Shown in pieces: positions 1 to 8,150 of a stretch of 64,000 nucleotides of DNA (positions are counted from its first letter, which is position 1; every line of letters begins with the position of its first letter). The stretch comes from CAIWHR01 sp963813415 (GTDB lineage Bacteria > Pseudomonadota > Gammaproteobacteria > Burkholderiales > Casimicrobiaceae), in NCBI GenBank assembly GCA_963813415.1, contig CAWEYW010000006.1, positions 62,001-126,000 on the forward strand. The letters run 5' to 3'. Made by a program: the position numbers and the translations under genes. Below the pieces are notes generated by a model. The model did not search any database. It was not told the DNA's origin and was given only the letters and a program-made list of their open reading frames with translations.

Positions 1-381
1 GCCGAGCTCGCGCTCTGGAAAGCCGCAGGCATCGACTTGGACAAGAGCAAGGGACCCTGGTACCGCGATACGGGGCAGGGTATGGGACCCGCGCTGAACA
101 CGGCATCGTCGATGAACGCGTACATCCTTGCCGACCGCGGGACCTGGCTCGCCTTCAAGAACCGTGGTGATCTCACCATCCTTGTGCAAGGCGACAAGCG
201 GCTCTTCAATCAGTACGGCGTCATGCTGGTAAATCCGCAAAAGCACCCAGACGTCAAGCGGGAGCTCGGACAGACCTTCATCGATTGGCTGGTTTCACCC
301 GAGGGCCAGAAGACCATCGCCGGGTACAAGATCGGCGGCGAACAGCTGTTCTACCCCAACGCCGGCCAACCGGACGCATGA
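1..381 (+). CDS. tupA: Tungstate ABC transporter substrate-binding protein, C-terminal part
   Basis: The frame is open from base 1, so only the last 126 residues are present. The sequence contains RDTGQGMG, DRGTWL, NRGDL, LFNQYGV, DWLVSPEGQ and YKIGGEQLF in that order, which is the conserved C-terminal lobe of TupA/WtpA-like periplasmic oxyanion-binding proteins. These capture tungstate (or molybdate) and deliver it to the TupBC permease/ATPase. The N-terminal lobe and signal peptide lie outside the window. No tupB or tupC follows, so they are either upstream or elsewhere. The family is clear; tungstate rather than molybdate specificity is inferred from overall similarity. Confidence 0.88.
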   Translation, partial: AELALWKAAGIDLDKSKGPWYRDTGQGMGPALNTASSMNAYILADRGTWLAFKNRGDLTILVQGDKRLFNQYGVMLVNPQKHPDVKRELGQTFIDWLVSPEGQKTIAGYKIGGEQLFYPNAGQPDA

Positions 382-393
382 CGCTGCAGTGCT

Positions 394-873
394 TCATGCC
401 GAGGCGAAGCGCTCGCGCCGACGCCTTTGGGTGAGGAGCCTGCCAGACTCATTCCGCGGTGAGCGCCCCACCTGCCACACGACATGGAAGTCGCTGCCAC
501 CGGGACCGTCCATGACGCGATCGTGTCCGCACACGCCGTCGGCATGGACCTCGGGCACGGCAGCCTCTGCGAGGGCGGCAATATCGGGACCGTGATCCGG
601 ACAGTTGTCGCCCCCTGCGTGCGCACAATTGCGTGCCGACGGCGTCGGCGGCCGACATTGGGTACACGATCACGAACAACGGGGAGATCGCATGCGCGTC
701 CGCATGAGACGGCAGCGGCGCCCCCTGGGGGTCATGACGTAGATCAGCCGACCGGTCCTGTCGTCATATCCGGGCTCGATAACCGTACGTCCAAGCTGCC
801 CACCGGACGGTAACGGGGTGATCGCAGCGGAAACGCCAGTGAACAGCGTCGCGACCGCCATCAGGCAAATCAA
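394..873 (-). pseudogene. Frameshifted conserved secreted hypothetical protein
   Basis: Read on the minus strand from a TTG near 873 (or ATG at 861), a signal-peptide-like start (MAVATLFTGVSA) leads to GYDDRTGRLIYVMTP. The reading continues only after a frame change near 721 as PLPSHADAHAISPLF then VIVYPMSA, and after a second change near 610 as GDNCPDHGPDIAALAEA, VCGHDRVMDGPGG and DFHVVW, with a stop at 394. I recognise this block order from a family of roughly 200-residue secreted proteins of unknown function. Both shifts sit in G-rich runs, and the usual C-terminal part seems to be missing. It is either a decayed gene or a real gene with two sequencing errors; truncation favours decay. Single-frame ORFs here are fragments of it. 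Confidence 0.6.
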
Positions 874-1114
874 TCCGTCAGGTGGACGATGCTACGCTGC
901 ACGACATGGCTTCAGCCGAGACGAGATAGCAGCGGTCGTTGCGGAAGCCACCGGCCAGGCCGAGTGCACCCGGTTGCGTTTCTCCCGGAAATTGTAGGTA
1001 TCGATACACCGGTTTCGCGAACTCTGCGGGAGTCGCTCGTGGCGATCGGCAGAGTGTTCAGCAACCTCGCAGTGATGCAGCGGCACGGCGCACCGCGCCG
1101 ATGAGCAGTCCGGT

Positions 1115-1810
1115 TCACGCACCGGTGCGCTTGCGTTCGACGGCAAATGGACTGAGCCCGAGCCATGCCTGCATCTTGCCGGCAATGTCCTGATCGCCGG
1201 TCAGCGCAAGCCGTGCGCGTTCCTTGGCAACCGTGGTGACCCCCATCCAGATCGCCGTCATCGTGTGGAGATCGGTCGAGACGTAGAGGTCCACGTCGAA
1301 GCCTGGATCGAACCAGCAAAGGTCCACTGCCCCCTGAGGTTCGACGACCAGCCACCAAAAGCGCTTCGACACGGGCAGCTCCCGGTACAGGAACTGTATT
1401 ACGGTGCGTCGCCGCGGCAACGGGGAAGGATTCAGGTTCCGCCGCATGTCCCACATCAGGAGCGACGGGTCGAGATTCTTGAGCGACAGCCTTGCCTCCA
1501 CCCACTTCTGGCCCCAAAAGCCGAGCGCCTCCACGACCGGCCGGAGGTCCTTGCCTGCCTCCGTCATCTGGTACTCGAAGACGCCCTTTTCGCTTTTGAG
1601 CTCCCGCCGTTCGATGACACCGGCCAGCTCCAGCTCTTTCAGACGCTGCGACAACAGTGTCGGCGACATCTTCGGAACTCCACGACGCAGATCGTTGAAC
1701 CGCGTCGATCCGGCCACCAGCTCACGCAGCAGCACCATCGTCCAGCGCGTGCACAGCAACTCAGCGGCCATCGCGACAGGACAGAACTGCTTGTATCCGG
1801 GCTGGGACAT
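1115..1810 (-). CDS. HxlR-family transcriptional regulator with C-terminal SCP2-like domain
   Basis: 231 residues. Residues about 10-100 form an HxlR winged helix, including CPVAMAAELLCTRWTMVLLR, RFNDLRRGVPKMS and LLSQRLKELELAGVIERRE. Residues about 125-225 match the sterol-carrier (SCP2-like) extension common in long HxlR proteins, ending in WLGLSPFA. HxlR proteins usually respond to small electrophiles or oxidants, often through a cysteine near the N-terminus; Cys10 and Cys20 are candidates. The gene is divergent from the DUF1330 gene at 1985, and a perfect 19-bp palindrome lies in the shared gap, so autoregulation and control of that neighbour are likely (inferred). Confidence 0.88.
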   Translation of the reverse strand: MSQPGYKQFCPVAMAAELLCTRWTMVLLRELVAGSTRFNDLRRGVPKMSPTLLSQRLKELELAGVIERRELKSEKGVFEYQMTEAGKDLRPVVEALGFWGQKWVEARLSLKNLDPSLLMWDMRRNLNPSPLPRRRTVIQFLYRELPVSKRFWWLVVEPQGAVDLCWFDPGFDVDLYVSTDLHTMTAIWMGVTTVAKERARLALTGDQDIAGKMQAWLGLSPFAVERKRTGA

Positions 1811-1862
1811 AGCTCGAGTCTCCTTGGGATGCTTGATTCTAGGCAGCCGCCAGCGGTCCAGC

Positions 1863-1881
1863 TAGTACAGAGTCTGTACTA
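1863..1881. promoter_or_regulatory. Perfect palindrome, candidate HxlR operator
   Basis: TAGTACAGA-g-TCTGTACTA is a perfect inverted repeat with 9-bp arms and one central base. It lies 53 bp upstream of the HxlR start and about 104 bp upstream of DUF1330. HxlR-family sites commonly contain GTAC-type half-sites, which this has on both arms. Binding by the adjacent regulator is inferred. Confidence 0.65.
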
Positions 1882-1984
1882 CCCCCGCTACAGATTCTGC
1901 ACTGGACCACCGCGGCGCTGCCTGCAAAGCTGCGGGCAGGCATGGGACGAGCCTTTGCCACAAACGACACAGGAGTCAACGAGA

Positions 1985-2311
1985 ATGACCGCTTACGTAA
2001 TCGCAGACGTCAAGGTGACCGACGGTAAATGGGTGCCGGCATACGCGGCATCCGTGCACGAGCTTGTTCACAAGCACGGGGGCAGATATCTCTCCCGTTG
2101 CGGCAACGTGAAAACCCTCGAGGGGAACCCTCTCGATACCAGCCTCATGGCCATCATGGCGTTTCCATCCGCCAAGGAAGCAGAGGCGTTCCTCAGCGAT
2201 CCCTCCTACGCACCGTACGCCGCATCCCGTCGCGCCGGCAGTGAGAGCCGTTTTCAGCTCATCGACGACACCGATGTCGCCGGCACGATCCCGTATTTGA
2301 AGAAAGCGTAA
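1985..2311 (+). CDS. DUF1330 domain protein
   Basis: 108 residues, an almost complete DUF1330 (dimeric ferredoxin-like alpha/beta barrel) domain: MTAYVIADVKVTD, then a histidine-containing helix, GGRYLSRCGN, and AFPSAKEAEAFLSDPSY followed by a C-terminal strand. The ATG at 1985 is preceded by an AGGAG-type site and gives the family's usual N-terminus; the longer open frame upstream overlaps the regulator and the palindrome and is not coding. The biochemical function of the family is unknown; members are often induced by stress or by HxlR/TetR regulators. It is divergent from an HxlR gene, so it is probably its regulated target. Confidence 0.88.
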   Translation: MTAYVIADVKVTDGKWVPAYAASVHELVHKHGGRYLSRCGNVKTLEGNPLDTSLMAIMAFPSAKEAEAFLSDPSYAPYAASRRAGSESRFQLIDDTDVAGTIPYLKKA

Positions 2312-2946
2312 CCGCGGCAAGCGGGGCAACGGGGTTGCTGCCTGTTGCTCCGGCCGATTCACGTCGTCGCCACGCCAGCGGCGCCGCGGGTGCTTTGCGA
2401 TGCGCGCATCGCGTCCGGTCGCCGGGCATTGCGCAGCAAGTTCTGTGCATTTTCAGGGCCGCCATACCGCTACTGGCTAACCGTTATTCCTATCATGGCG
2501 ACCACGCATACGAATACGCAATATTCCGGTTGAGTCCGCCAGTGCCGGCGGAATGACGTGCGCCCCCGCCCCCGCGGCTCGTGGACGTACCCCAGCCGCC
2601 TGCCCGACGTCGGCGAAACGATCCAGGCTAACTGCGCCCGTATCGTTAATGGCTTGGGTCTGACGTGCTGTTGCCGCCGGATCGGTGGCATGATCGCGCT
2701 CGCGTGGCCTCCCCCCTGGTGTGGCCCGTCGCCTCATGGCCGCTGTCTCCCCATTCCAACCTCGCGTTCGTTCGCACTGCCGGTGACCATGGCAAGCGCC
2801 GTCTCGCTCGCCCTGACTTGTTCTCACCGGCTGCTGTCGATGGCGGCGACGATGGAGCGACGCTTCGGTGCCGCACTCGGCATCGCGCTGGCTGCCCCAG
2901 CTGCCCCCGTGCTGCCAGCGAATCTGCCGCCTGGAGCGCAGTAGCG
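2312..2946. other. 635-bp gap without a convincing gene
   Basis: Open frames here (for example 2345-2533 and 2558-2944) have arginine/proline-rich, shadow-like compositions and no recognisable domain. No RNA gene, repeat or clear terminator was seen. The 5' part of the frame that continues into the MFS gene is also non-coding in appearance. Confidence 0.5.
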
Positions 2947-4128
2947 GTGGTCAAGCCACGGCGCATCCTGCCGGTCATCATCGTCTCGCAGTTTGCCGGC
3001 ACCTCATTGTGGTTCGCCGGCAACGCAGTGCTCGCCGACCTGCCCGTCGAGTGGGGTCTCGCCCCATCCGCGCTCGGGCATGTGACGACGGCGGTGCTGC
3101 TGGGCTTCATCATCGGCACGCTGGTGTTCGCATTCTTCACCATTGCCGATCGGTTCTCGCCGCGGCGGGTGTTCTTCGCCTGTTCGCTCGCCGGTGCCGC
3201 GGCCAATCTCGCCGTGGCACTCTTCGCGCAAGGTTACGGGTCGCTGCTCGCGCTGCGTTTCCTGACGGGCTTCTTTCTCGCGGGGATCTACCCGGTGGGA
3301 ATGCGCATCGCGGCCGGCTGGTACGAGCGCGGGCTGGGGCACGCGATCGGCCTTCTCGTGGGCGCGCTGGTGCTGGGCACGGCCTTCCCGCACTGGCTTC
3401 GGGGCATGGGCGCAAGCCTGCCCTGGCAGGAGGTAACGGTGATCGTGTCGGCCGTGGCCGCCGCCGGTGGCGTGCTGATGCTGGCGTTGGTGCCGGACGG
3501 ACCCTACCTGCGCATCAGCCCGCGATTCGATCTGCGCGCACTTGCCGTGATTTTCCGGTCTGCGCGCTTTCGGGCGTCAGCCTTCGGCTACTTCGGACAC
3601 ATGTGGGAGCTCTACCCGTTCTGGGCCTTTCTGCCGGTGTTCATCGCCGCGCACGCTCATGCGCGTACGGAAAGTGTGAACGCGTCGCTCGTATCGTTCT
3701 TCGTGATCGCGGCTGGCTTCGTCGGCTGCGCTGCCGGAGGGTTGGCTTCATTGCGCGTGGGCAGCGCTCGCGTCGCCTTCGTGCAGCTCGCGGCCTCGGG
3801 CGTGTGCTGCCTCGCTTCTCCGTGGCTGTTCACGGCGCCCACTCCGCTGTTCCATGGCTTCCTCGCGCTTTGGGGCGTGGTGGTCGTCGGCGACTCGCCG
3901 CAGTTCTCGGCGTTGAACGCGCAAAGTGCACCGCGCGACCTCGTCGGGTCGGCATTGACCATCGCGAACTGCATCGGCTTCGCCATTACCATCGTCGCCC
4001 TGCAGGTCCTCAACGTGCTCGTCGCACACATCGAGGTGCGCTGGCTGTTTGCTTGCCTGGCATTCGGACCGCTGTTCGGGCTTTTTTCTCTGCTGCCGCT
4101 GCTCCGCTCCGAGCCGCCAGACCGCTGA
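2947..4128 (+). CDS. Major facilitator superfamily transporter
   Basis: 393 residues with about 12 hydrophobic segments. It starts with KPRRILPVIIVSQFAGTSLW (TM1), and the loop after TM2 contains the MFS-like ADRFSPRR. Family-level similarity is to inner-membrane MFS permeases of unknown substrate. I chose the GTG at 2947 because it places TM1 at the N-terminus; the frame is open back to 2665 but that stretch is proline/arginine-rich and hydrophilic. It lies convergent to otnK, 107 bp away. Its position next to a sugar-acid gene cluster could mean it exports or imports a related compound, but nothing in the sequence proves it. Confidence 0.82.
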   Translation: MVKPRRILPVIIVSQFAGTSLWFAGNAVLADLPVEWGLAPSALGHVTTAVLLGFIIGTLVFAFFTIADRFSPRRVFFACSLAGAAANLAVALFAQGYGSLLALRFLTGFFLAGIYPVGMRIAAGWYERGLGHAIGLLVGALVLGTAFPHWLRGMGASLPWQEVTVIVSAVAAAGGVLMLALVPDGPYLRISPRFDLRALAVIFRSARFRASAFGYFGHMWELYPFWAFLPVFIAAHAHARTESVNASLVSFFVIAAGFVGCAAGGLASLRVGSARVAFVQLAASGVCCLASPWLFTAPTPLFHGFLALWGVVVVGDSPQFSALNAQSAPRDLVGSALTIANCIGFAITIVALQVLNVLVAHIEVRWLFACLAFGPLFGLFSLLPLLRSEPPDR

Positions 4129-4235
4129 CTCACGGCAAAACCCGAAGCCGCAAGGACCGCGTCAGCGCCGCGCGGCCGCGCACGCCGGCGGTTCGGCCCT
4201 CGCGCACCGAGTGCGCGGCCCCTGCCGCGTGGCGT

Positions 4236-5513
4236 TCAGGATTGGTCGTCGAGCACATCGAATGCGCGCAGGAAGAAATCCGCGCCGCCGAAATTCCCCG
4301 ATTTGAGGGCCAGCGCCAGCGGCGGCTCGTGTCCCAAAGTCGCCGTCCACGGCACACCGGGGTCGATCTGCGGACCGATGCGAAGCGCGGTGATTCCGAG
4401 CGCCTTGACCACGGCGCCGGAAGTTTCGCCGCCGGCCACCACCAGCCGCTGCACCCCGCGATCGACCAGACCACGGGCGATCTTGGCCAGGGTTTCCTCG
4501 ACGAGGAGTCCGGCGCGCTCGCGTCCGAGCGACGTCTGTGCCGCCGCAACCCGCTCGGGCGATGCAGACGCCGATACCAGCACCGGCCCCTGCACCAGGC
4601 GTGCGGCGGCCCACTCGAGCGCAGCCGCCACCACATCGGTCCCACCGGCAATGGCGAGCGGATCGATGTCGAACACGGGGCGCTGCCGGCGCATTGCTTC
4701 CACCTGGGCCAGCGTTGCCGTCGAACACGAGCCGGAGATCGCCGCCGCATATCCCCCGATGCGAGGCAACCGGGCAGCCTCGCCCACGGCTGCGCCGGGC
4801 GATGCAATGCCGCTGAAGTTCTGCGGCAGGCCAAGGGCGATACCCGATCCGCCGGTGACGAGAGGAAGGTCGCGCACGGCGCTACCGATGGCGTACAGGT
4901 CAGCATCGGTCAGGGCATCGACGATGGCATGGCGGACGTGTTGCCTTTGCAGCGCTGCGAATGCTTCGCGAATCGCGACCGGTCCTTTCGCCACGATCTC
5001 GCGTGGAACCAGGCCCACGCGATGGCGCGTTTGCCTGGACAGGACGCGGACCAGCGAAGGATCGCGCATGGGAGTCAGCGGGTGATCGCGCATGCCCGAT
5101 TCGGAGAGCAGGACATCGCCGACAAAGAGATAACCCTTGTAAATGGTGCGCCCGTTCTCGGGGAACGCCGGGCAGAAGATCGTGAAGCTGCCCTTCATTG
5201 CGTCCAGGAGCGCATCGGCGACGGGGCCGATGTTGCCGGCATCGGTGGAGTCGAAGGTGGAGCAGTACTTGAACAGCACCTGTCGCACGCCAGCGTCCTG
5301 CAGCCACGCGAGTGCGGCAAGCGACTGGCGCACCGCTTCCGCCGCGGGGATGGTCCGGCTCTTCAGGGCGATGACGACGGCGTCGGCGTCGGGGACCGGC
5401 ATGGACGGAGCCGGAACATCGATGAGCTGAACCGTGCGCAGGCCCTGCCGAACGAGGGTATTGGCAAGGTCAGTGGCGCCGGTGAAGTCATCGGCGATGG
5501 AACCGAGCAGCAT
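4236..5513 (-). CDS. otnK: Four-carbon sugar-acid kinase (3-oxo-tetronate 4-kinase-like)
   Basis: 425 residues of the DUF1537 kinase family. The N-terminal substrate domain has GSIADDFTGATDLA, ALKSRT and YCSTFDSTDAGNIGPV; the C-terminal nucleotide domain has AISGSCSTATLAQ, VVAGGETSGAVVKALGI and LALKSGNFGG. Known members phosphorylate 3-oxo-tetronates or D-threonate/D-erythronate with ATP. OtnK is supported by the otnC and otnI genes starting 145 bp away on the opposite strand, which complete the described pathway 3-oxo-tetronate, 3-oxo-tetronate 4-phosphate, then dihydroxyacetone phosphate. A DtnK-type role with the PdxA-family enzyme at 8147 is the alternative. Substrate assignment is inferred from context. 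Confidence 0.87.
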   Translation of the reverse strand: MLLGSIADDFTGATDLANTLVRQGLRTVQLIDVPAPSMPVPDADAVVIALKSRTIPAAEAVRQSLAALAWLQDAGVRQVLFKYCSTFDSTDAGNIGPVADALLDAMKGSFTIFCPAFPENGRTIYKGYLFVGDVLLSESGMRDHPLTPMRDPSLVRVLSRQTRHRVGLVPREIVAKGPVAIREAFAALQRQHVRHAIVDALTDADLYAIGSAVRDLPLVTGGSGIALGLPQNFSGIASPGAAVGEAARLPRIGGYAAAISGSCSTATLAQVEAMRRQRPVFDIDPLAIAGGTDVVAAALEWAAARLVQGPVLVSASASPERVAAAQTSLGRERAGLLVEETLAKIARGLVDRGVQRLVVAGGETSGAVVKALGITALRIGPQIDPGVPWTATLGHEPPLALALKSGNFGGADFFLRAFDVLDDQS

Positions 5514-5547
5514 GGGAATGGCGATTGAACCGATAGGAGGTATGACC

Positions 5548-5560
5548 GATCAGCGTGATC
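5548..5560. promoter_or_regulatory. Inverted repeat in the otnK/otnC divergent gap
   Basis: GATCA-gcg-TGATC is a perfect short palindrome between the divergent otnK and otnC starts. A regulator site here would control both arms at once. It is short, and no regulator is assigned. Confidence 0.3.
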
Positions 5561-5658
5561 GATCGCGGAGGTGCAACGCGATGATACCCGGCTCCAGGCA
5601 GGATGCTACATTGCAGGTCTCGCGCCCGCGTGCCAAGGCGCTCCATCAATATCGTGCA

Positions 5659-6282
5659 ATGTCGCGCGGCGAATCCGACCTTCGTGAAGAGATATGCGCG
5701 CTGGGGCTCTCGCTCTTCAGCCGCGGCCTGACCTCGGGAAGCTCCGGCAATATCAGCGTGCGCCTGCCCGACGGGTGGTTGATGACGCCAACGAACGCAT
5801 CACTGGGGCGGCTCCAGCCGGAGCGGTTGTCGAAGCTCGACGCGCAGGGCCGCTGCGTGTCCGGCGATCCGCCCACCAAGGAGAGCTTTCTCCACCGTGC
5901 GATGTACGCGGCCCGCCCGCACGAGCAGGCGATCGTGCACCTGCATTCCACGTACTCCGTCGCGGTGTCGTGCCTGCGCGATGCCGATCGTGCCGATGTC
6001 CTGCCGCCGATCACTGCCTATTACGTGATGCGCGTGGGGCACTTGCCGCTCGTCCCCTATCATCGGCCCGGGGACACGATGCTCGCGCAGGCAGTCGCCG
6101 ACGCTGCCGTGCATGCACATGCGATCCTGCTCGCGAACCACGGTCCCATCGTTGCGGGTGCATCGCTCGACATCGCCGCCAACGCCATCGAGGAGCTCGA
6201 GCAGACGGCCAAGCTGTTCCTGCTGTTGCGCGGTCTGCCGGTGCGCACGCTCAGTGCCGACGAAATCGCCAGACTTTCCTGA
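5659..6282 (+). CDS. otnC: Class II aldolase, 3-oxo-tetronate 4-phosphate decarboxylase-like
   Basis: 207 residues of the class II aldolase/adducin fold. Visible features are GLTSGSSGNISVR (phosphate-binding loop), MTPTNASLG, PTKESFLHRAMY with the catalytic glutamate, the zinc histidines in IVHLHSTYS and the later histidine in LLANHGPI. OtnC decarboxylates 3-oxo-tetronate 4-phosphate to dihydroxyacetone phosphate. The ATG at 5659 gives the family's normal length; the frame is open to 5434 but that part overlaps otnK. Followed by otnI with an 18-bp gap, so the two are probably co-transcribed. Other class II aldolases (for example L-fuculose-phosphate aldolase) look similar; the neighbours favour OtnC. 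Confidence 0.87.
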   Translation: MSRGESDLREEICALGLSLFSRGLTSGSSGNISVRLPDGWLMTPTNASLGRLQPERLSKLDAQGRCVSGDPPTKESFLHRAMYAARPHEQAIVHLHSTYSVAVSCLRDADRADVLPPITAYYVMRVGHLPLVPYHRPGDTMLAQAVADAAVHAHAILLANHGPIVAGASLDIAANAIEELEQTAKLFLLLRGLPVRTLSADEIARLS

Positions 6283-6300
6283 TTGCCGCCGCCTCCGCAC

Positions 6301-7095
6301 ATGCCAAAGCTCGCCGCCAACCTGAGCATGATGTTCCAGGAACTGCCCTTCCTCGATCGCTTCGCTGCCGCTGCGGAAAGCGGCTTTCGTGGCGTCGAGT
6401 TCCTGTTTCCCTACGAACACCCGGCCGAGGACATTGCGGCGCGGCTGCAGCACCACGGCCTGACGCAGGCGCTTTTCAACTTGCCGCCCGGCGACTGGGC
6501 AGCGGGTGAGCGCGGCATCGCGGCGCTGCCAGGACGGGAAAAGGAGTTCGAGTCCGGGCTCGAGCGTGCGCTGCAATATGCGGTGGCCACCGGCTGCCGG
6601 CTCCTGCACGTGATGGCTGGCATCCGCGCGGACGGCGCGTCACGCGAGCGTCTGGAGGACGTCTATGTGCGCAACCTGCAGCGTGCGGCCGATCGCGCGG
6701 CACCGCACGGCATCACGGTCATGATCGAACCCCTCAACGTTCGGGATATGCCCGGATACCTCGTCAGCACGACCACCCACGCACTCGCCCTGATCGACCG
6801 AGTCGAGCGCCCGAACGCCAAGCTGCAGCTCGACCTTTACCATTGCGCGATCATGGAAGGCGACCTCACCGTGCACATCCGCAATCTCTCGGGTCGGTAT
6901 GCGCACGTGCAGATTGCAGGCGTTCCCGACCGCCATGAGCCCGACGCCGGCGAGATCCATTACCCACACCTGCTGGGTGTGCTGGACGAGGTCGGCTACG
7001 CGGGTTGGGTCGGCTGCGAATACCGCCCGGCGAAAGGAACGCGCGAGGGCCTCGGCTGGGCGCGTCCGTGGGGCATTGACGCGCAATCCTCGTAG
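6301..7095 (+). CDS. otnI: 2-oxo-tetronate isomerase (hydroxypyruvate isomerase family)
   Basis: 264 residues, xylose-isomerase-like TIM barrel of the hydroxypyruvate isomerase/OtnI family. Recognisable segments are KLAANLSMMFQELPFLDRF, GFRGVEFLFPY, LFNLPPGDW, VMIEPLNVRDMPGY (catalytic/metal glutamate), LQLDLYHCAIMEGDL (metal Asp/His), IQ-like AHVQIAGVPDRHEPD, and WVGCEYRP with the second catalytic glutamate. OtnI interconverts 2-oxo- and 3-oxo-tetronate, feeding OtnK. The ATG at 6301 is preferred to an upstream TTG at 6283. Together with otnK and otnC this makes a complete lower branch for a C4 sugar acid; the first dehydrogenase (LtnD-type) is not in the window. Confidence 0.87.
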   Translation: MPKLAANLSMMFQELPFLDRFAAAAESGFRGVEFLFPYEHPAEDIAARLQHHGLTQALFNLPPGDWAAGERGIAALPGREKEFESGLERALQYAVATGCRLLHVMAGIRADGASRERLEDVYVRNLQRAADRAAPHGITVMIEPLNVRDMPGYLVSTTTHALALIDRVERPNAKLQLDLYHCAIMEGDLTVHIRNLSGRYAHVQIAGVPDRHEPDAGEIHYPHLLGVLDEVGYAGWVGCEYRPAKGTREGLGWARPWGIDAQSS

Positions 7096-7169
7096 GCGAG
7101 ACCCCAGCCTCGCGATGTTCGACTGAAGCGCGACCTGCAGGCAAGCGCGTCGCGAAGGCGGTCAGCGTG

Positions 7170-8150
7170 TCAGGACTTGCCCCAGCGCAACGCGAGCGGG
7201 TTCGCTTCCTGCGCGAGCTCGAGCAATCCGGCGCGCGTGGCGGGGTGCAGCGGCGGCAGCGGATGGCGCACCGCGTCGCACCGGATCACGCCGCCCGCCG
7301 CCATGACCGTCTTGGTCGCCCGCAATCCGCATTGACGGTTCTCGTAGTTGATGAGCGGCAGGATGCGCGCGTACGCCGCTGCGGCCTCCGCTCTGCGGCC
7401 GTCCCGGTGCAACGCGACGACCCTCCTGATGAGATCGGGAAGCAGGGCGCTCGGCATGGTCCCCGTGGCACCCGCGTCGAGGTCCGCCATCAGGGTGATG
7501 GATTCCTCGCCATCGAACGGGCCTGCGATGGCAGTCCCTCCGGCCTCGATCAGGCTGCGGAGCTTCATCGCCGCGTTGGGCACTTCGACCTTGAAGTAGC
7601 GCACGAGGGGCACTTCGCGGGCGAGCCGGACGAGGAACGGAACCGACAGCGTGATGCCGCTCAACGGGGCGTCCTGCACCATGATCGGCAGGGCCGCAGC
7701 GTTCGCCACGCTCGCGTAATGCTCGATCATGCCCTGCTCGTCGGCGCGCAGCGTGGCGCCGTGATAGGGCGGCATCAGCATCAGCATGCTGGCCCCCGCC
7801 ACGGCAGCGCGCCGCGCCCTCTCCGCCGCGACGCGCGTGCTGAAGTGGCTGCAGGTCACGATCACCGGCACTCGCCCCGCGACGTGGGTCAGGCAGAGGT
7901 CGAGCAGAATGTCCCGCTCGTCGTCGTCCAGCAGGAACTGCTCGGAATAGTTGGCGAGGATGCAGATGCCGTCGACACCCTGGTCGATCATGCAATCCAG
8001 CACGCGGCGCTGCCCATCGAGGTCCACGTCGCCGGCTTCGTTGAATGGTGTGGGTACGATCGGAAAAACGCCACGGAAGATTGCGGGATCGGCCACGGAC
8101 GTGATGCCTGCTGTGGGTGATGAAAGCGCCTGCGAACGCGGGACGATCAC
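7170..8150 (-). CDS. DapA-family (DHDPS/NAL) aldolase or dehydratase
   Basis: 326 residues, class I aldolase TIM barrel. Key parts are FRGVFPIVPTPFNEAGDVDL, ILANYSEQFLL, VIVTCSHFSTRVAAERARRA, MLMLMPPYHG and VRYFKVEV, whose lysine is the expected Schiff-base residue. The GTG start at 8150 overlaps the pdxA-like stop in GTGA, so translation is coupled. It is the last gene of the TRAP-GntR-pdxA operon. It is not canonical dihydrodipicolinate synthase: the usual YNxP motif reads QDAP, so the catalytic tyrosine is replaced. A 2-keto-3-deoxy-sugar-acid or tetronate-related aldol/dehydratase reaction is plausible (inferred). Confidence 0.85.
   Translation of the reverse strand: MIVPRSQALSSPTAGITSVADPAIFRGVFPIVPTPFNEAGDVDLDGQRRVLDCMIDQGVDGICILANYSEQFLLDDDERDILLDLCLTHVAGRVPVIVTCSHFSTRVAAERARRAAVAGASMLMLMPPYHGATLRADEQGMIEHYASVANAAALPIMVQDAPLSGITLSVPFLVRLAREVPLVRYFKVEVPNAAMKLRSLIEAGGTAIAGPFDGEESITLMADLDAGATGTMPSALLPDLIRRVVALHRDGRRAEAAAAYARILPLINYENRQCGLRATKTVMAAGGVIRCDAVRHPLPPLHPATRAGLLELAQEANPLALRWGKS

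Noticed and set aside
1265..2311. 348-codon plus-strand frame
   Set aside because: Only the last 108 codons are the DUF1330 protein; the beginning overlaps the HxlR gene and the operator palindrome.
2868..5528. 886-codon plus-strand frame
   Set aside because: Arginine-rich shadow of the MFS gene and the antisense of otnK; no domain.
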